Positions 48,047-50,073 of a DNA stretch of 50,073 bases are shown piece by piece. The notes below the pieces were generated by a model. It was not told the DNA's origin. It saw only the letters and a program-made list of their open reading frames with translations, and ran no database searches. Numbering within the stretch: the first letter of the stretch is position 1; each line of letters begins with the position of its first letter. This stretch comes from Synergistaceae bacterium (GTDB lineage: Bacteria; Synergistota; Synergistia; Synergistales; Aminobacteriaceae): positions 1-50,073 of the forward strand of contig JAITGX010000038.1 of assembly GCA_031280275.1 (NCBI GenBank), written 5' to 3'. Both the position numbers and the translations under genes were made by a program.

Positions 48047-50073
48047 ATGCCCCTGCAGCGTCCGGAACCTCTCCCCACTGACCCTTTTGTCATACGACTG
48101 CAAGATGACGTCAACACCAGCGGGCAATTAACGCCGGTGGGCATGAAGAGGCTCGCGAGAGCAAAAGCCATACTAATGAAAGACGACCCGGAAAACTGGG
48201 CTAAATATCTAGAAGGCGGCTTCGCTGAGGTATACAAGGAGTTCCCGGAGAAGTTCGACGAACAGGCCCGGCGGGATGAGCTCTTTACCGAACTGACCGG
48301 GGAGAGCGGGAACATCTTCGAGTCTGACGCCGCGAACCAGGCGGTGGAGGTGGCCAGGGGGGCTAAAGCAGTTTTGCAAGAGACGGCTTTCCCTGCTGTA
48401 CGCGGCATAGGTGAAGGTGCGGCGGCGTTCGCTGACCTAGCTTACGATGTGCTTAACTTTGCCGATAACTTGGCTGAGACAAATTTTCTGCCGAATGACG
48501 TAAACGTACAGCAATGGCTTTTGGACAAAACCACACTATTAGAAGGTGAAACAATTCTCAGCACTATGTCTCAAACCTTAGCCAAGTTTGCGGCAGGCGG
48601 GAAACTATTGGGTATCTTGGCCTCTGGCACCGCAAAAGCCGTGGGATTAGGCAAAGCAGTGCAGGCAACAGCTAAATTCCAGCAGGCTCACCCGGTGATT
48701 TTTGAAATGCTGAAGAGCCAACCGGTTAACCAGATAGTATCAGACCCTCACGGCGGCACTATTTTCAACTGGATGGGTTCAATCGTGCCGAGTTTGCAGG
48801 GCCCCTTGCTTCAATATCTTTCGATTAACGGTGATGAGTCAGAATGGGAGGCGCGGTTAAAATCAGCCGCCGCTAACGGCGCTCTTGACCTTGTGCTTCA
48901 GCCAGTGTTATATTATGGAAGCAAATGGCTGAAGGGTGAATTGACTAGAAAGAACAGCCCTCCTCCTCCCTCCTCTTCACCCCCATCTTCTGGTTCCAGT
49001 TATGACGTGCATGAAGCGGCTCAAAAGGAAATGTGGAGACAGTTTGAAGAGGCCGTAGAAGAGGCCGCGAAACAGGCTGACGACACGCTGAAAAGTCAAA
49101 CAGACGAAATGCTAGGGGCGGCTTCAGGAGGACAGAAAGGAGGAAGGGCGGGCAATGAACAACATCTTGGGGGAAGTACTGGGGAAAATACTGCTGGGCG
49201 TGGTACGCCAAATGGAACCGGGCATGAGGGAATCCCTGGACAAGGGAGAAGTGCCTCTGCCCGTGGGGATATTTCTGTTCATGGGGATAGCGGGGTTAAT
49301 AATGCTGATTTACCAGTACCTCCAGGCAATAGAAATCCTGTAGACACACCACCCGGAGGTACACCACCAAGAGGTGCACCATCACCCACCCCCGGAACAG
49401 AACTCTACTGGCACCAGGACGCGGCGGGGAACTGGTCGCTGAGGGAGAGACCGGTTAAAGGCGGAACGGTAGAATTATCACAAAGAGGGGACTCGGTGAG
49501 GGTTCCTCTTGACGGGCAACAACAAGCAAGAGGGGGAGGAGCGGCAGACGTTTCTCCCCCTTCACCGTCTTCGCCCATGGACGACGCCCTTCCACCCCCT
49601 CCTTCTTCGCCTTCTCCCTCACCTGCAGACGACGCCCTTGGTGCACCATCACCCTCATCACCACCATCTCCTCCCCCAACCCCTCCAGATGCAGACAGCG
49701 GAGGAGGAGGAGGAGGGGTCGAGGGCAGTCAAAAGCCCTGGAACTACAAGGGCTTCACTCCTGAAGAGCAGGATACTATCAACACACTGCGCCAAGCCGC
49801 CGGGCTCAATCGAGCCCCTAACGAGGCGGGCGTGCTTAAAGACCCCCAAGTGGTTGTTGACGCCATGTCCAAAACAGACGCTTTCCTCCGTTCCTTGGGT
49901 TGGACGGGTAATGAGGAGGGCCGCCTGAAGTTCCTCTTCGATTGGATTGAAAAGCAGGGCCGGGCTGAGGTCTTCGTCACCTACGAGGCCTGGAAGGCCA
50001 TGCAGGCCGACTTTGACGCGGTGGGGCTATGGCTTCGTCAGTTGGACGCTCAAGGCCCTGAGGCCTTCGCCGC
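48047..50073 (+). CDS. large protein of phage/mobile-element type, open to window end (partial)
   Basis: An uninterrupted frame runs from just after a TAG at 47987 to the last base: at least 675 codons from ATG 48047 with no stop. The first part (about 1-310) is helical with small-residue stretches (VARGAKAVLQETAFPAVRGIGEGAAAFADLAYDVLNF; FAAGGKLLGILASG; DPHGGTIFNWMGSIVPSLQGPLLQYL). Next come Ser/Pro- and Gly-rich linkers (about 310-565), including two DDAL-PSP units, then a new domain (YKGFTPEEQDTINTLRQAAGL... LKFLFDWIEKQGRAEVF). The style matches very large phage or conjugative-element 'polyvalent' or virion proteins; that is inference. GGAGGA lies 16 bases before ATG 48047, rather far, so the true 5' end may be lost at the repeat junction. 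Confidence 0.7.
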   Translation, partial: MPLQRPEPLPTDPFVIRLQDDVNTSGQLTPVGMKRLARAKAILMKDDPENWAKYLEGGFAEVYKEFPEKFDEQARRDELFTELTGESGNIFESDAANQAVEVARGAKAVLQETAFPAVRGIGEGAAAFADLAYDVLNFADNLAETNFLPNDVNVQQWLLDKTTLLEGETILSTMSQTLAKFAAGGKLLGILASGTAKAVGLGKAVQATAKFQQAHPVIFEMLKSQPVNQIVSDPHGGTIFNWMGSIVPSLQGPLLQYLSINGDESEWEARLKSAAANGALDLVLQPVLYYGSKWLKGELTRKNSPPPPSSSPPSSGSSYDVHEAAQKEMWRQFEEAVEEAAKQADDTLKSQTDEMLGAASGGQKGGRAGNEQHLGGSTGENTAGRGTPNGTGHEGIPGQGRSASARGDISVHGDSGVNNADLPVPPGNRNPVDTPPGGTPPRGAPSPTPGTELYWHQDAAGNWSLRERPVKGGTVELSQRGDSVRVPLDGQQQARGGGAADVSPPSPSSPMDDALPPPPSSPSPSPADDALGAPSPSSPPSPPPTPPDADSGGGGGGVEGSQKPWNYKGFTPEEQDTINTLRQAAGLNRAPNEAGVLKDPQVVVDAMSKTDAFLRSLGWTGNEEGRLKFLFDWIEKQGRAEVFVTYEAWKAMQADFDAVGLWLRQLDAQGPEAFA
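49155..49343 (+). CDS. small membrane protein printed in another frame of the large gene
   Basis: A 62-residue frame inside the large gene, shifted by +1. AAAGGAGGAAGG lies just upstream of ATG 49155 (49136-49147). The product has an amphipathic start (NNILGEVLGKILLGVVRQM), a charged middle (ESLDKGEVPLPVG) and one clear membrane helix (GIFLFMGIAGLIMLIYQYL), ending in QAIEIL. In the host frame this stretch encodes only low-complexity Gly/Asn linker, which would tolerate overprinting. Phages use such nested frames for small membrane proteins, for example in lysis gene sets. No homologue is recognised, and a chance frame is possible. Confidence 0.4.
   Translation: MNNILGEVLGKILLGVVRQMEPGMRESLDKGEVPLPVGIFLFMGIAGLIMLIYQYLQAIEIL

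Noticed and set aside
49509-49928. Another alternative frame in the Pro/Ser-rich linker of the large gene
   Set aside because: Product is His/Leu/Pro low complexity produced by CCA/CCT-rich linker codons read out of frame, with no ribosome-binding site; unlike the nested frame at 49155 it has no structured segment.

Overview
The window is about 50 kb of GC-rich bacterial chromosome, GC-rich in the genes and AT-richer between them. It carries some 45 intact protein genes, one tRNA gene, several broken mobile-element genes and a large family of short palindromic repeats. The content points to a motile, anaerobic, fermentative diderm: flagellar genes, a [4Fe-4S] serine dehydratase, an aldo/keto reductase with ferredoxin-type clusters, a membrane-bound [NiFe] hydrogenase fused to an Mrp-type antiporter, and GDP-fucose synthesis. 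A member of the Synergistota is my best guess from gene content and order. It is an inference, not a proof.

Layout. 1-2824: transposase remnant, carA and an M20 metallopeptidase. 3026-10960: one long tightly packed run of an RpiB-uracil phosphoribosyltransferase fusion, a WecA/TagO-like sugar-phosphate transferase, UDP-GlcNAc 2-epimerase, murA, a P-loop/Asp23-like fusion, family-4 uracil-DNA glycosylase, cdsA and dxr (envelope precursors, phospholipid and isoprenoid synthesis). 11029-15584: serine dehydratase (minus strand), a chemoreceptor and a secreted protein. 16030-25365: flagellar operon fliE-fliF-fliG-fliH-fliI-fliJ-lytic transglycosylase-motE-like-fliK-flgD. 26019-29647: plsY, aldo/keto reductase, and an Fe-S scaffold-like gene paired with a GGGtGRT-family gene. 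29775-32360 (minus): HD-GYP protein, HAD phosphatase and a small orphan gene. 32679-34020: initiator tRNA-Met, a decayed tRNA-Val, a small secreted protein, a MITE-like element and an IS5-type transposase remnant. 34261-42408: a complete 14-gene mbhA-N-type hydrogenase/antiporter operon in the order of the archaeal Mbh operon. 42590-44680: gmd and fcl. 44783-45298: a RelE/ParE-Phd toxin-antitoxin pair. 45659-47456: a helicase N-terminal remnant and flagellin. 48047 to the end: a very large gene that stays open to the window edge and looks like a phage or conjugative-element protein, with a small membrane-protein frame printed over its linker.

The most distinctive structure is a dispersed palindromic repeat of about 90 bp. 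It has imperfect 17-bp terminal inverted repeats (GGAAGCGCTGATTAA on one end, TTAATCAGTGCTTCC on the other) and two GC-rich internal hairpins. Twelve full or partial copies lie between genes, one about every 4 kb. Several are broken or enlarged at the same central point. Two overlap stop codons of host genes, two lie inside the flagellar operon (one supplies a terminator-like hairpin), and one truncated copy forms the boundary of the terminal phage-like gene.

Functionally, the hydrogenase operon would couple electron disposal as H2 to ion pumping during fermentation of amino acids and peptides (serine dehydratase and M20 peptidase fit this). The flagellar, chemoreceptor, HD-GYP and flagellin genes give regulated motility. 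The long 5' cluster supplies cell-envelope precursors.
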